Of a stretch of DNA of 64,000 nucleotides, positions 24,690 to 36,180 are shown piece after piece. Under the pieces are notes generated by a model. That model made no database searches. It had not been told where the DNA came from and was given only the letters and a program-made list of their open reading frames with translations. Both the position numbers and the translations under genes were made by a program. Each line of letters starts with the position of its first letter. The stretch's first letter is position 1. The stretch spans positions 5,335,620 through 5,399,619 of the forward strand of contig OZ025220.1 of assembly GCA_964019055.1 (NCBI GenBank), written 5' to 3'. The DNA is from Anthopleura xanthogrammica (lineage: Eukaryota > Cnidaria > Anthozoa > Actiniaria > Actiniidae).

Positions 24690-24965
24690 GTCCAATAAAT
24701 ATCCACCACAGGGCATGGCTTACCGGCTCACAGATCGGATATCGAACCCTGAAACGACCTCTAGGCTGATCTAAGTCAGGGCACAGTTTACTCAAAGAAC
24801 GAACCCTTAAACAACCTCTAAGCTGGTTTAAGCCAGGGCATGGCTAACTCACAGATGAAACCCTGAAACATCCTCTGGGCTGATCTAAGCCACGGCATGG
24901 CTAACGAACAAATCGAACCCTAAAACAACCTCTGGGCTTATCTAAGCCAGGGCATGGCTAACAAC
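24690..24965. repeat. 57-bp minisatellite, left arm
   Basis: About four to five diverged units with CCTCTGGGCTGATCTAAGCC and GGCATGGCTAAC. Read on the minus strand, each unit contains GGGTTCGATCTG-like sequence resembling a pol III B box. The mirror array is at 31020-31250, and a third block lies in the central spacer (28270-28440). Confidence 0.65.
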
Positions 24966-24969
24966 AGAT

Positions 24970-25115
24970 CGATTGGGAATCAAGCGTCTTAGGTTTTTGC
25001 AGTGTGCGAAAACAGAAGAAACGAGGGAAAACCCTCAAATCAAGAGAGGGACGCAGCAAATTATATTCATGTTTGATGCGGGGTCTAAGAATCGAACTCG
25101 AGATCCCACATGTGA
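24970..25115 (-). mobile_element. Possible second SINE-type fragment
   Basis: On the minus strand GGGATCTCGAGTTCGATTCT resembles a tRNA T-arm/B-box. It is followed by CTGCGTCCCTCTCTTGATTT and TTTTCCCTCGTTTCTTCTG, the kind of pyrimidine-rich body seen in the other SINEs. The mirror copy is at about 30640-31010, interrupted by a later MITE. No A box is evident. Confidence 0.35.
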
Positions 25116-27754
25116 GAAATCTTTAAGACAAGAGTTATTTCTTGAGTTTCATATGCATGGAATAAAACAAGGCCAATTTTTCGTAACTCACAGAATAGTT
25201 GATAGAAATAAAAAGCGAAGTATCTTCAATAAACTTGTTGACAAACTTCTAATACAGACCTTACCTTAGGATTGTGATTGAAGACTGGAAGCCTGTTTGC
25301 TTGATATTCGTAAGATAACCTTCAAAAGCTGGGCTCGAATGAGTGTGTTGCTGTGAAATGGGGCTTATTTATGTGTGTTGTACATAACTGATTCTAATAT
25401 TATCTTTAGGAAAACAAATGATAGCCTTCAGAATCTGACTGTGAGTATAGACTGCTTAATTGTCATCCATTTCAGACCACATGAATATGGATACAAATCA
25501 AACAAAGAATCTTATTTTCATTAGTCAGACAATGGTCTAAAATTAGAAACCATTTTGTCCATGATCATGAAAATTGAAAAGTGATAACATTTTAACGTTC
25601 TTTTATTTGTAAACAGAAATCTTCTTTTTATTTTCTGTCACTTTTGACTGAAATGAAAGGTTAGTAGAGAGTGCAACTAACAATCTTCATGATGTTGTGC
25701 AACGTTGTTCTGTGAACGTGCTGTTTTGATAGCACACTTAATTTCAGACAGATCTTCTTAGACGAGCCGTAATTAGTTTTATACACCCTTTTAAAGGGGG
25801 ACTAGTACGAAAATCGTTCAAAATTTAATTCCGCTGAAACTTTCCTAGAATAATCTCTAAGGGTCTAATAAACACTGGTTAAAGTTTTTTCTTGATATTC
25901 CGAAGGGAAGTATTATATTTTTACGAATTTTTAAAGAAGTCAGTGACGTCATTTACTCAACACTATACATCGCTCTATACATTTCCCTGTATTTTGTGAT
26001 CAAAATATTCGCTCGTTCCATACTCAATACTGAAAAAAGAGACTTAAAAATCAATTGTAATCACAATAAACGTCAGTAAAGTCTTTCAGCCAACCTTTGG
26101 GCTTTATAGAAATAAAATAAATCAAGAAGTTATTTACAAAGAAATGTATGGAGCGATGTTTAGTGTTAAGTAAATGACGTCACAGACTCCGTTAAAGATT
26201 CGTAAAAATATAATACTTCCTATCAGAATATCAAGAAAAAAAATGATCTAGTGTTTATTAGAGCCTTAAAGATCATTCCAAGAAAGATTCACCCGAATTA
26301 AATTTTGAGCGATTTTCGTACTAGTCCCCCTTTAATGAAACGTACGTATATATACCTTGCTTTATTTTTCGCGTTTGAAGTCAAATGTATTCTTTTCAAT
26401 TTCATTAAAAAGAACAAGTTTTAAAAGATCAAATTTGACGTCCACAGTGGAAAAAAGAGCATTGTAGGATTTATTAAAAAGGCCTGTAGCCCTTGCTTTC
26501 CACGGTAACATCATTATACGGTAACATCATACGAAAACAGGAGCCCATTACCCGGAGCATACAACTCAAGTATCAATAGAAGCCTATTGTATCCTTTGTT
26601 AGCTTCGTTATATTGTATATCTTGGAGTCCTTTGTTGTGATATTTAATTTTACGCGGGAAGTATAAATCTAAAAATAGCCAGTCTGAGAAAACGATCACT
26701 CTAGAAAGGGGTACCAGTTGTACGTTCCAGGTAATGGGCTCCTGGAGCAGTACATTCAAAATAAAGATTGAAATGATATCAAAAAAGTAAGATAGCTTGA
26801 AATAAAAATATTAAGTTCTTGCATGAGAAGCATTAAAAAATTTTCTTTTCTGCAGCCATCCGTGGTGAATAAAGCGGGGACATTAAAAAGAATGGAAATA
26901 CCGTATTATGGGTTCCTATGCAACATTTCGAAAGAATTCTTTGCCTTTTCTTTTCTTATTACTTCTACTAACCGTACACGATGTTCTTCCTTAGTTTTAA
27001 TCTTCGCATTCAACTTTAAGAAACGATTTATGATTTTTATATGTTTTATAATTTAAAAGTCCTCTTTCTGATTCAATCGGCATACTGCTGTTTTTGATGA
27101 CCACCAAGAGACTAATTCATACAGGTTCAGCTTTGTATAGTTCAAGATGCAAGTTTTTTCGGAGCTAGAGGTCTACGATTCGATCCTCATGATCTCCTCG
27201 TATCTTTCGACTTCTATCTAATCCGTGTAGCTTCAATTTTGAATGCTTGTAAAACAGAGCACTGATTGATAGAGGGGGTAAAGCTGCACACCGTTGGCTT
27301 CTATTCAATTTTAATTCTCTAATCGTCTAAAATCTTTGATTCAGTCCAAAATCTCCCTCAAAAAATGTATTTTTTCGAGTTTAGTTCTTTGAGTGACGGC
27401 CGTCGAAATGCTAGTTAGCAAACGAGACATCAAACTTCGGGTTCCTAGTTCAACGATAATGCAGGGTAATAAATCTTAAACTTTACCGAGGCAAATGCCT
27501 CGCTTGCCTCATTCTAGCTACGGCCCTGCATTAATGTAGAGACAGCAAGAAAGGATATATCCAGGTGGAGTACGAGGCTCTCCTTTCTGATATTTCTTTC
27601 CCTCAGCCCATTATAAAAGAATCATCCTGCGTTTCTGCACTGCCCCACAATAATGGTAGCCATTGAAGTACGCCATCCCCGATAGTTTGAATCTTTGCGG
27701 CCCTCCGAACCGCAACCAAGTCTTCTTCGTAGCCATGATCACGCTATATATGGA

Positions 27755-28644
27755 TGCGAAGCTAACATGAAACACAAAAGAAATCACACTTTTTCTCGAT
27801 GGAAATTCAAACATGACACAAAATAAAACGAAGATTTCTGTTTGAAAAATAAAAGAACGTGAAAATATTATCACGATTCAAGGCTCAATGCAAGATACTA
27901 GCTGCCGTTGCGGGCTTGACACCGAATAGACGAAATCGGAATATTTGTCTCTTTTGCGAGTTTTTGATGACATGGCAATATACTTGCATGATAATGGATC
28001 CCCTTGTCCCAACAGCCATTTGCTATTTGCTTCTATGATCACCTTGTTGCCATTTTCCATATCATAGTGAAAAATTTAATTCCAAATTATTTAATGGCAG
28101 CAACATACAAAGGGGCCTGCGATATTGTAATCTGATTATCATTTGTATGCCTACAGGACTGATTTATTGGAAACACTGAAACGAAACTTACTGGGGTGTA
28201 CGTGCCACACTGAGTCTAACAGCGCTCTCACTATAATCTGAATAAAATGAACTCTATATATATGATGCTGTTTGAGGGTTCGATCTGTTAGCTAGCCGTG
28301 CCCTGTCGTTGATCACTCCAGAGGTTGTTTCAGGGTTTGGTCTGGGAGTTAGCCATGTCCTGGCTTAGTTCTGGCCATAGATTGGTTACGCTAAGGGCTC
28401 GATCTGTGAGTTAGCTGTTTCCTGACTTAGGGGCGGACCATTTGATATTTGATGAGGGAGGGTGGGGAGGGGGTTGTTTTAATCCCCCCAAAAATATCAA
28501 GCAAGGTATCAATCCTTAAAAAATATCCTGCAACGTCAAATACGCCGAAAAAATATCGAGCGACCTTATGAATTCAATTTCAATATTTCCCTTCTTTTGA
28601 ACCAAATGGAATATTCGACTTTTGAAGGAAGCCGTATATAGTTT
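27755..28644. other. Central spacer of the inverted duplication
   Basis: The arms stop matching after GATCACGCTATATA on each side. The spacer holds a third block of the 57-bp repeat (28270-28440). It also holds a segment at 27811-27870 matching 30107-30170 in direct orientation, showing extra rearrangement near the centre. No gene is seen. Confidence 0.6.
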
Positions 28645-30676
28645 ATATAGCGTGATCATGGCTACGAAAAATACTGGTTGCGGTTTGGAGGGCCGCATAG
28701 ATTCAAACTATCGGGGATGGCGTACTTCAATGCCGACCATTATCGTGGGGCAGTGCAAACAAACGCAAGATGGTTCTTTATAATGGGATGTGGGAGAGAA
28801 ATATTCCAGGAACTGGTTTTCAGAAAGGAGAGTCTTGTACTCCACCTAGATATATCCTTTATAGCTGTCTCTACATTAATGCAGGGAAGAGACCACAATT
28901 TGCATATTCGAATTGTCGTCAAATAAGGACAAAAAAGCGCTCTCAACGGAACAGTAAAAATGATTTGTCCAGAGATTTTTTCTTTTGGTTCTGATAGAAA
29001 TACATTAGATAATCCCCTGGGTGTATGTTTTTTATGATTTGGAAAAAGAGCACATAGTTTTTGTAAGCAATATTTTAAGGCCTTAATTTGCATTTGTGAA
29101 CTTTGGAAATAACGAGCTACGTAAATAATTTTCTTCGGATCTCAAAACGCGTAATATTCTAAAATAAATACAACTAAAAGGAAGAGAAATATCTATTCTT
29201 TCTTTAAATATGCTGACCAAAAATATAAATAAGGGGTTTAGCTGTATGATGCGCTTATTTTTACACTAAATTCCGTGAACTCGGCGGCCATTTTTTCGAT
29301 GCGTAGGGCCGAAATCGATTTTTAAAGATTTCTCGGGAACTAAGTAAAAGTTTTCAAAACTAAAAACACCAGGATGTATTTTATGCTAAGGGCTATCAGT
29401 AAACAAAATATGAACGAAATCGATTTTTCTGTCTTGTGCCGCGAAAAGTTAAGTTGATTTTGTTCGATTTTTACAGACAGTCGCTCTTAATGCTTCTCAA
29501 GAACTTAATATTTTTATTTCAGGCTATCTAACTTTGTTGATATCATTTCAATCTTTACTTTGAATGTACTGCTTCAGGAGCCTATTATATGGAACGTACA
29601 ACTGGTACCCCTTTTTAGAGTGATCATTTTCTCAGACTGGCTATTTTTAGATTCAAACTTCCCGCGTAAAATTAAGTACCACAACAAAAGACTCCAAGAT
29701 ATACAATAGAACGAAGCTAACAAAGGATACAATAGGCTTCTATTTGATACGTGAGTTGTATGCTCCGGGTAATGGGCTTCTGTTTTCGTATGATGTTACC
29801 GTGGTAAGCAAGGCTACAGAGTGAGCATTTTAATATATCCTACAATGCTCTATTTTCCACCTTTGATGTCAAATGTTTTCTTTTGAAATTTGTTCTTTTG
29901 AATGAAATTGAAAAGAATAAATTTAACTTCAAACGCGGAAAATAAAGCATTGAAGGTTTCATTAAAAGGGTGTATAAAACTAATTACGACTCGTCTAAGG
30001 AGATCTGTCTGAAATTAAGTGTGCTATCAAAACAACACGTTTACAGAACAGGTTGCACAACATCGTGAAAATTCTTAGTAGCACTCTCTACTAACCTTTT
30101 ACTTTAGTCAAACATGACACAAAATAAAACGAAGATTTCTGTTTGCAAATAAAAGAACGTTAAAATGTTATCACTTTTCAATTTTCATGGACATAATGAT
30201 TTCTAATTTTAGACCATTGTATGACTAATGAAAATAAGAGTTTTTGTTTGATTTGTATCCATATTCATGTGGTCTGAAATTGATGACAATTAAGCAGTCT
30301 ATACTCACAGTCAGATTCTGAAGGCTATAGTAATTTGTTTTCATAAAGATATTATTAGAATCAGTTATTGGATATGTACAGCACCCATAAATAAGCCCCA
30401 TTTCACAGCAACACACTCAGTTGAGCCCAGCTTTTGAAGGTTATCTTACGAATATCAAGCAAACAGGCTTCCAGTCTTCAATCACAATCCTAAGGTAAGG
30501 TCTGTATTAAAAGTTTTTCAACAAGTTTATTGAAGATACTTTGGTTTTTATTTCTATCAACTAGTCTGTGAGTTACGAAAAATTGCCCTTGTTTTATTCC
30601 ATGCATATGAAATTCAAGAAATAACTCTTGTCTTAAAGCTTCTCAAATGTGGGATCTCTAATTGGATTCTTAGACC

Positions 30677-30901
30677 CCATTCACACCAAAACCTGTTTAG
30701 TTAAACTGAGATTTTATTAAAAAAATGTTTAGAGACTAGAAAGCTTCAATGAAAATATTTTATCTTTAATCTGTTCAGTACAATATGAAGGATAGTTTAT
30801 ATGTATTATTTCATCAAAGAGTGAACAATTTTTGTAAATAATTTTCTAAACATGTTTAGTTAAACTACTTTAAAACATGTTTAAGCTATAGTGTGAACGG
30901 G
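30677..30901. mobile_element. MITE inserted in the right arm only
   Basis: Ends CCCATTCACACC and GTGTGAACGGGG, with inner TGTTTAGTTAAACT repeated in inverted form at both sides. TAGAC occurs on both flanks and once at the empty site in the left arm (about 25080), consistent with a 5-bp target duplication. It post-dates the large inverted duplication. Confidence 0.65.
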
Positions 30902-31312
30902 GTATAGACTTCGCATCAAACGTGAATAGAATTTGCTGCGTCTCTCTCTTGATTTGAGGGGTTTCCCTCGTTTCTTCTGCTTTCGCTCAATGCAAAAGCC
31001 TAATACGCTTAATTCCCAATCGATCTGTTCGTTAGCTAAGCCTTGGCTTGGATCAGCCCAGAGGTTGTTTTAGGGTTCGAATTGTGCGTTAGCCATGCCG
31101 TGGCTTAGACCAGCCCAGAGGTTGTTTGAGGGTTCGATCTTTGAGTAAACTGTGCCCTGATTTAGATCAGCCTAGAGGTCGTTTCAGGGTTCGACATCCG
31201 ATCTGTGAGCCGGTAAGGCATGCCCTGGCTTGGTTCAGCCCAGAAGTTCTTTCTGATTGGATGTGTTGGATATTTATTGGACCAAGAACAGCTGGTAAAA
31301 AAGTCGCTGTAG

Positions 31313-31466
31313 AACAGATTTCTTGCGATTTACGTCTTGATGAACTAAAGTACCCGAGTCCGAGAATTGTTACCTTGACTTTGTCTTTATAAAGACAAAG
31401 TCAAGCTAACAGTTCTCGGACTCGGGTACTTTAGTTCATCAAGACGTAAATCGCAAGAAATCTGTT
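31313..31466. repeat. Near-perfect 154-bp hairpin in the right arm
   Basis: AACAGATTTCTTGCGATTTA is mirrored by TAAATCGCAAGAAATCTGTT, with the centre at about 31389 (GTCTTTATAAAGAC). The left arm has only one side of this sequence (about 24580-24665). A secondary small inverted duplication therefore happened here alone. Confidence 0.8.
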
Positions 31467-32418
31467 ATAGAGAGCCAGGAAGTTAAAATTTTCTAAAATC
31501 GCCTTAAAGATACAACCAAACCGTCAGGAAACCACGAAGCATGTAATAAAACATTGATACAAACACAGTTAAGAAGAACAATAAAAGTTTATTTTATTTT
31601 AAATTTTAAAGAAATTTTCATCATATATTCATCAAATCAAAATTATATATTATTTAAGAAGTAAAAAACGTACCATTTGAAAGGTATTTGCCACATTCTC
31701 TTGCTTCAGAAAATGCGTGACACCGTTGCATTACAAAAATTGATTGCCGATATAATTAAAACCTAAGCATCAAAATACGCAATTATTTTGTGAAGACTCT
31801 CCTTGATATTACATGATACGCTAGAATGTTTGTTAAGATACAAAAAGGCTAAGAATCTTAAAAGGAAAAAATAATTATGTTTTTCCGGTCCGCTTTCCTA
31901 AAAATCGGATGCCTTGATTGGCGGTTGGAGCGGGCGGTATTTTCTCAGTATCTGCCCGCGGTCCGGTATCCTGACGTCATCCGCGCGCACGCATGAGATA
32001 ACGGATGCAAAACAAGAAGTATTTCTAACAAGCTATATGTACATTTATCACCTTCGAGTGAAACTGACACGAACGCTTCAAAAATACTTAGTGATTTTAC
32101 CTGAATTATGAAGACAAGTTGATTAACATCTGTAAGGGAATTTGTATAGAATATGCGCTTTTTACACTGTAAATAAATAGTTTGTGGTTGAATTTATGAA
32201 TATGAAAAAGTCAGACAAGAGATATTGATCTTGTCGAGACGTGACAAGGTCAAGATAAGGAGTAACGTTACACGCATAATAACGTAACACGAATAACGCA
32301 ACTCTGTTTGTTAGTAGGAAAACATAACTTTCAACTCTCCAAGAAAGTTGCGTCTGTATTTCTACTAAGGGAAGAATATTACAAGGCAATAGGCTTAGCT
32401 AGTTACGGTATTGAGAGT

Positions 32419-32427
32419 TATATAAAA
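32419..32427 (+). promoter_or_regulatory. Possible TATA element of the right TNF/C1q-like gene
   Basis: TATATAAAA, 160 bp upstream of the start codon, in a context conserved with the left arm (TACATAAAA at 23410-23418). Confidence 0.35.
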
Positions 32428-32586
32428 TCGTTCTATTAGAAGTTTTCAAAACTTTTATTTTGACAAAGTTTGAAAATTTCCATCAAAAAAATAATATTTT
32501 ATCAAACCATAGGCAATCATTTACAGATATCCACTGTTTATTATTGCAGTTCAACCTAACACCAAACCTTAAGAAAGTTGTCAAGC

Positions 32587-34614
32587 ATGAATGCCATTTA
32601 TCTGATCGGTTTTGTTGCACTGGCTACGTTCTTTCTGGTAAGTTGTGTTCCCTTTTAGACAGACATGAAATTTGGCTTTGACTCATAGATTAAACGTACT
32701 TTACGCTTTTGAAAAATAAAAAAACCTTCTTGATCCATCTTTGACTACATTGTGGCTGTTGTTATCGATGTTTTCTGTGCATAGCATACACGCCCGTGGT
32801 ACACACCCAAATGGGCGGACGGACGGAAATGACGTAATCAACTCAAGAAAAAATCAATTCGATAAATTACCTATTTTTCTTAAGTTTTTTGTTCGGGCCG
32901 TAGAGCGCTTAATTTCTGAGAAGAAGGTGCTCTAAAAATATTACTCGCCGTCACTCGAGTAACCACGTAAAATCAGTCCGTCTGATTCAGAGACGTCAAA
33001 CATTGAGGGCCACAAGTTTATTAGTGCTTAATGTTCCTGTATGTTTGGACGTTTTAGTGTGAAGGAGCAACGCCTTCAATCAATGTGCAGGGACTTGGCC
33101 TTCACGAAAAAGTTGATTTTGCTGCAGGGAAAGGTAATGTACATACTCTTTTCCTCCATGTCATTCAAAACGTTTAACATTAAAATGTATGTGGACTTGT
33201 GAAAGATCTTTTCATTTCAACACTCGAGATAAAATTTCCTACTTCAACTTCCTACTTCAATAGACCATAGCTTTATCTAGAATGTAGTACAATTTCTACA
33301 GCTTTTCCTATCCAAATTTAGGAGAATTTTTTTAAAAGTTAGGTGTAAGTGTACAACGCACATCGCTGGAGAGGATTATGTTTCGTTAAAGTTGGACGAC
33401 GATGAAATGAACGTAATTAATATTTTTACTTTTTTGACATTTTCATAGCAGTCAGACTAATATTTTAAAACTATTTTGTGGTAAGATGAAGGAAACTTTT
33501 TCAAAACAAGTTTAATTTTCCTATGATTTTCGTTTCCCGCCATTATACAAACGTGTCAATTTGGGACGTTAATTTCTCAACATTGATAACCTTCATATCT
33601 TGTTGTCGTATGCGGATGTTCTGTAATTGAGGTTTCATTCTTGAAAATAATGCCAGGAAGACGCTGTGTGGAGCAAGAATGTAGCAATAAGTCCTAAACC
33701 TGAACGCTAAAAGCAAAACGTTGAGTAACTAACGTCACGGGTAGGAACCAGACCGATTATGGCGGATCGATGGCGAACGATACCCTTAGACAATTCAACT
33801 CAAAATTTTAGCTATGTTTTTTTTTTCTTTCTTTTTTTAACATCGGCTTTCTCTTTTTCTAAACTATTTTTCTAAACTATTTTTCTAATTTTTCATTTTT
33901 GTAACGATATACCTTAATTGTCTGAAAAGGTTCAAATTTCATCGTCGTCCCACTTTAAAACTATTGCTTGTATTGAATTAATTATCTCCAGCGATGTGCG
34001 TTGTGAAGGATTTCAAAGTGGTTGCTTGCTGAATGTTGCATACCCAGCCCGAAATGCACTATGGGTGATGTAAATTCAAGCAGCGAAACGTCACGACAAT
34101 GTGGAATTTTTCCAAGCTTTGTCTACAGGTTTTCTCAGCATATTTTCTTCTGACATTATTTGCATATGAATATAATATATTTCAAGTTTGGTAAGCGACG
34201 TGCAACATCCAGCATCAAAACCTTCACCAACCTATTTTGAAATAGCTTTTTTTAAATAGTTTTGTTACAGATATAAAGATATTCGGCTCGCCAGGCTCAA
34301 ACAATGACAGCCATGTATTTGGAAGCATTGGGTTTGTAGACAACCAAATAGTCATCCAGGAGCCAGGCCTCTATTTCTTCTACGCCACTCTCCGTCTCCA
34401 TGAATACAAACAACGATTCGTCCTCACCATCAACTCGCGTGATATTATGTTCGGTGTTCCTGCTGGTAGCGGTGCTGCCAGCCTTTCGGGCACCTATTGT
34501 GTCAAGCAAGGAGACAAGATAGGATTGAGGGCGTATGATGATATCCTTGTCTTTGTCTTAGGTACTCATGATAACTTTGGCGCGTTTAAACTCAGTGGAA
34601 CTGAAGCGTGCTAA
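32587..34614 (+). CDS. Secreted TNF/C1q-like jelly-roll protein (right copy)
   Basis: Exons 32587-32637 (MNAIYLIGFVALATFFL, donor GTAAGT), 33058-33133 (acceptor GGACGTTTTAG) and 34271-34614 (acceptor TAGTTTTGTTACAG). The product is 156 aa, with exon lengths and phases identical to the left gene. Domain landmarks are IQEPGLYFFYATLRL, GTYCVKQGDKIGLRAYD and FGAFKL near the end, then a terminal Cys. By my count exon 3 products share roughly 73% of residues with the left copy, while the signal peptides differ at two of 17. Introns are 420 bp and 1137 bp, shorter than in the left gene (790 and 2867 bp). No stop, frameshift or splice-site loss is seen, so both copies look functional. The two genes point away from each other with about 9.3 kb between their start codons. 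Confidence 0.75.
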
Positions 34615-34634
34615 GCACTACCGTAGTCTTACAG

Positions 34635-34760
34635 TCTAAAGCCAAAACAATTAGTCTAGGAGACAAGATTGGCTTAAAAGCTCATGACAAGATGGAGATC
34701 TTTGTCTCAAAAACGCATTTTAAATTCTTTGGGTTTAGAATAAAATGTGCTAAGGGATAA
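34635..34760 (+). pseudogene. Truncated second copy of the jelly-roll C-terminal half (right)
   Basis: Mirror of 18987-19112: acceptor-like GTCTTACAG, then 41 open codons with GDKIGLKAHDKMEIFVSKTH, ending TAA. It has remained open in both arms despite about six amino-acid differences. In-frame joining from exon 2 is not possible by phase. Confidence 0.55.
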
Positions 34761-34836
34761 CGTAATCTTAAAGACAAAAGTAAAAATAATATGAAGCTGA
34801 TTCATGTAAACGGGCTGAAGACTTGAAAATGATGAC

Positions 34837-34842
34837 AATAAA
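34837..34842 (+). terminator. Polyadenylation signal of the right TNF/C1q-like gene
   Basis: AATAAA 223 bp past the stop, conserved with 18905-18910. Confidence 0.55.
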
Positions 34843-35584
34843 AAACAGCTACCTGAAAGCCTGAGTTAGACTTCACTTATTTAAATATTTTCTTAGATCT
34901 TCTTGTCAAGGGCTTTCGCCGAAAGATATGGTCACTTGATCATGATCATTGAGTGAACTTGAAATCTTGATTTTAGCGCCAATCTTGTGATGTCATTTCC
35001 CCCGCCAAAAATCTAAAAATCCGAAAAAGTAAAAACATACGATTGTGAAGAACATTGACCTGGGTTTTCATGGCCAAGTTTCAAGACTTTTAGAATCAAA
35101 TCAAAGAAAAACTGGGCTGGAGGCCATTTTGAGGTTGGGGAGGATATGGGATATTTGGGTAAACCGGAGGAATAAGCGATCCAAATCTGGTCTTGTGTAT
35201 CAAGTGCGTTACCACGTGCCTGAAATGCCTGTTACGTCGAAAAACACGGACAGAAAGAGAGCACTGATGCCAACACTTGTAGAAGTGTGAGAATATGTCC
35301 TTCACTGATTAGAACTCTGTTTAGTCTTTCCGCCATCTTTGACAACAATAGCGATGTTATAGATGAAAACCATCAATAACCTTAAAAGTTATAAATTAAA
35401 TTCAATAAACGAGCTTTAGGACTTAGCGCCCATTGCGAGAAATATTGGACTTTGTCAGCGGTGTTACGCATAAATGAAAAGCCAGTGATTTTATAGAGGA
35501 AAAAAATAACTACACCAAACAGACTTATTGAATCAGTCTAACAAAAAACTTTTTTCTTTAGTATTTTCTACTAAATCAGATTCT

Positions 35585-35670
35585 TGAGTTGAGTTGAGTT
35601 TGGTACTTTTCTCCCCTATCCTTCGAGAGTTTTTCCCCGAGTTCACCAGTTTTCCCAGTTTTTGTTAGTA
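35585..35670 (+). mobile_element. 3' fragment of the tRNA-derived SINE
   Basis: TGAGTTTGGTACTTTTCTCC, then TTCGAGAGTTTTTCCCCGAG and CCAGTTTTCCC, matches the body of the copies at 5575 and 13181. The tRNA-like head is absent. Confidence 0.5.
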
Positions 35671-35843
35671 GCTACTGGTGGCGTTTAAAGGTGATACCCT
35701 AGAAAGCAAGATCGAGAAAACTCATTACCACTCGCCTAAGGAGATCTTAGCTAATTGTCTGAAAGTTAGTGTGGTATTGTTTTTCTCACCTCAAGACAGC
35801 ACGTGCACAGAACGACGTTGCACAACATTATGAAGATCAGTTA

Positions 35844-36180
35844 GGCCCCTCACCAAATGTATATACCGACGGTACGGATGGTACATTTGGTGAAATATCG
35901 AATTGGTCACCCTGTGTTAAAGTACTACATATGTTATCAGTGACTTAGCACGATGAAGGGGCCCCTCACCAAATGTATATACCGACGGTACCGATGGTAC
36001 ATTCGGAGAAATGTCGAATCGGTCACCCTGTGGTAAAGTACTACGCATATGTTATTAGAATTAGTACGTTGAAGGGGCACCCTCATCAAATGTATATACC
36101 GACGGTACCGATAGTACAATTGGTGAAATATCGATCGGATATTGGTGTAATATGGTGAAATATTGGTGAAATATGATCGG
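35844..36180. repeat. About 115-bp unit repeated three times
   Basis: Each unit opens with GCACC/GCCCCTCACCAAATG and contains ATATACCGACGGTACCGATG, GTACATTTGGTGAAATATCG and GGTCACCCTGTG, starting at about 35844, 35960 and 36075. The third runs into the 43-bp minisatellite. Confidence 0.8.

Larger units (their letters stand above)
18148..27754. repeat. Left arm of the 17-kb inverted duplication
   Basis: This stretch is matched in reverse by 28645-35492, in colinear order: GIY-YIG remnant, polyA signal, TNF/C1q exon 3, exon 2, exon 1, a 57-bp repeat array, and the CCATGATCACGCTATATA block nearest the centre. It is about 2.7 kb longer than the right arm. The excess includes a 126-bp insert (18182-18308), a MITE (19571-19885), a local duplication at 20380-21230, extra sequence at about 21460-22290 and a 217-bp duplication (22383-22816). 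Confidence 0.85.
28645..35492. repeat. Right arm of the 17-kb inverted duplication
   Basis: Reverse-complement counterpart of 18148-27754 with the same order of landmarks. Arm-specific changes are a MITE at 30677-30901 and an extra mirrored stretch that makes a hairpin at 31313-31466. Similarity varies but is obvious over hundreds of bases throughout; I could not compute an overall identity. Confidence 0.85.

Noticed and set aside
24556..24795. Similar ORFs in both arms (also 31126-31392)
   Set aside because: Similarity reflects the DNA palindrome and 57-bp repeat. No start, splice or domain signal.
26514..26759. 81-codon ORF in the left palindrome arm
   Set aside because: The mirrored sequence at about 29570-29810 contains stops in the same frame, so the frame is not conserved.
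31020..31090. Repeated tRNA-like B boxes as tRNA genes
   Set aside because: No A box, anticodon or acceptor stem. They are units of a minisatellite.
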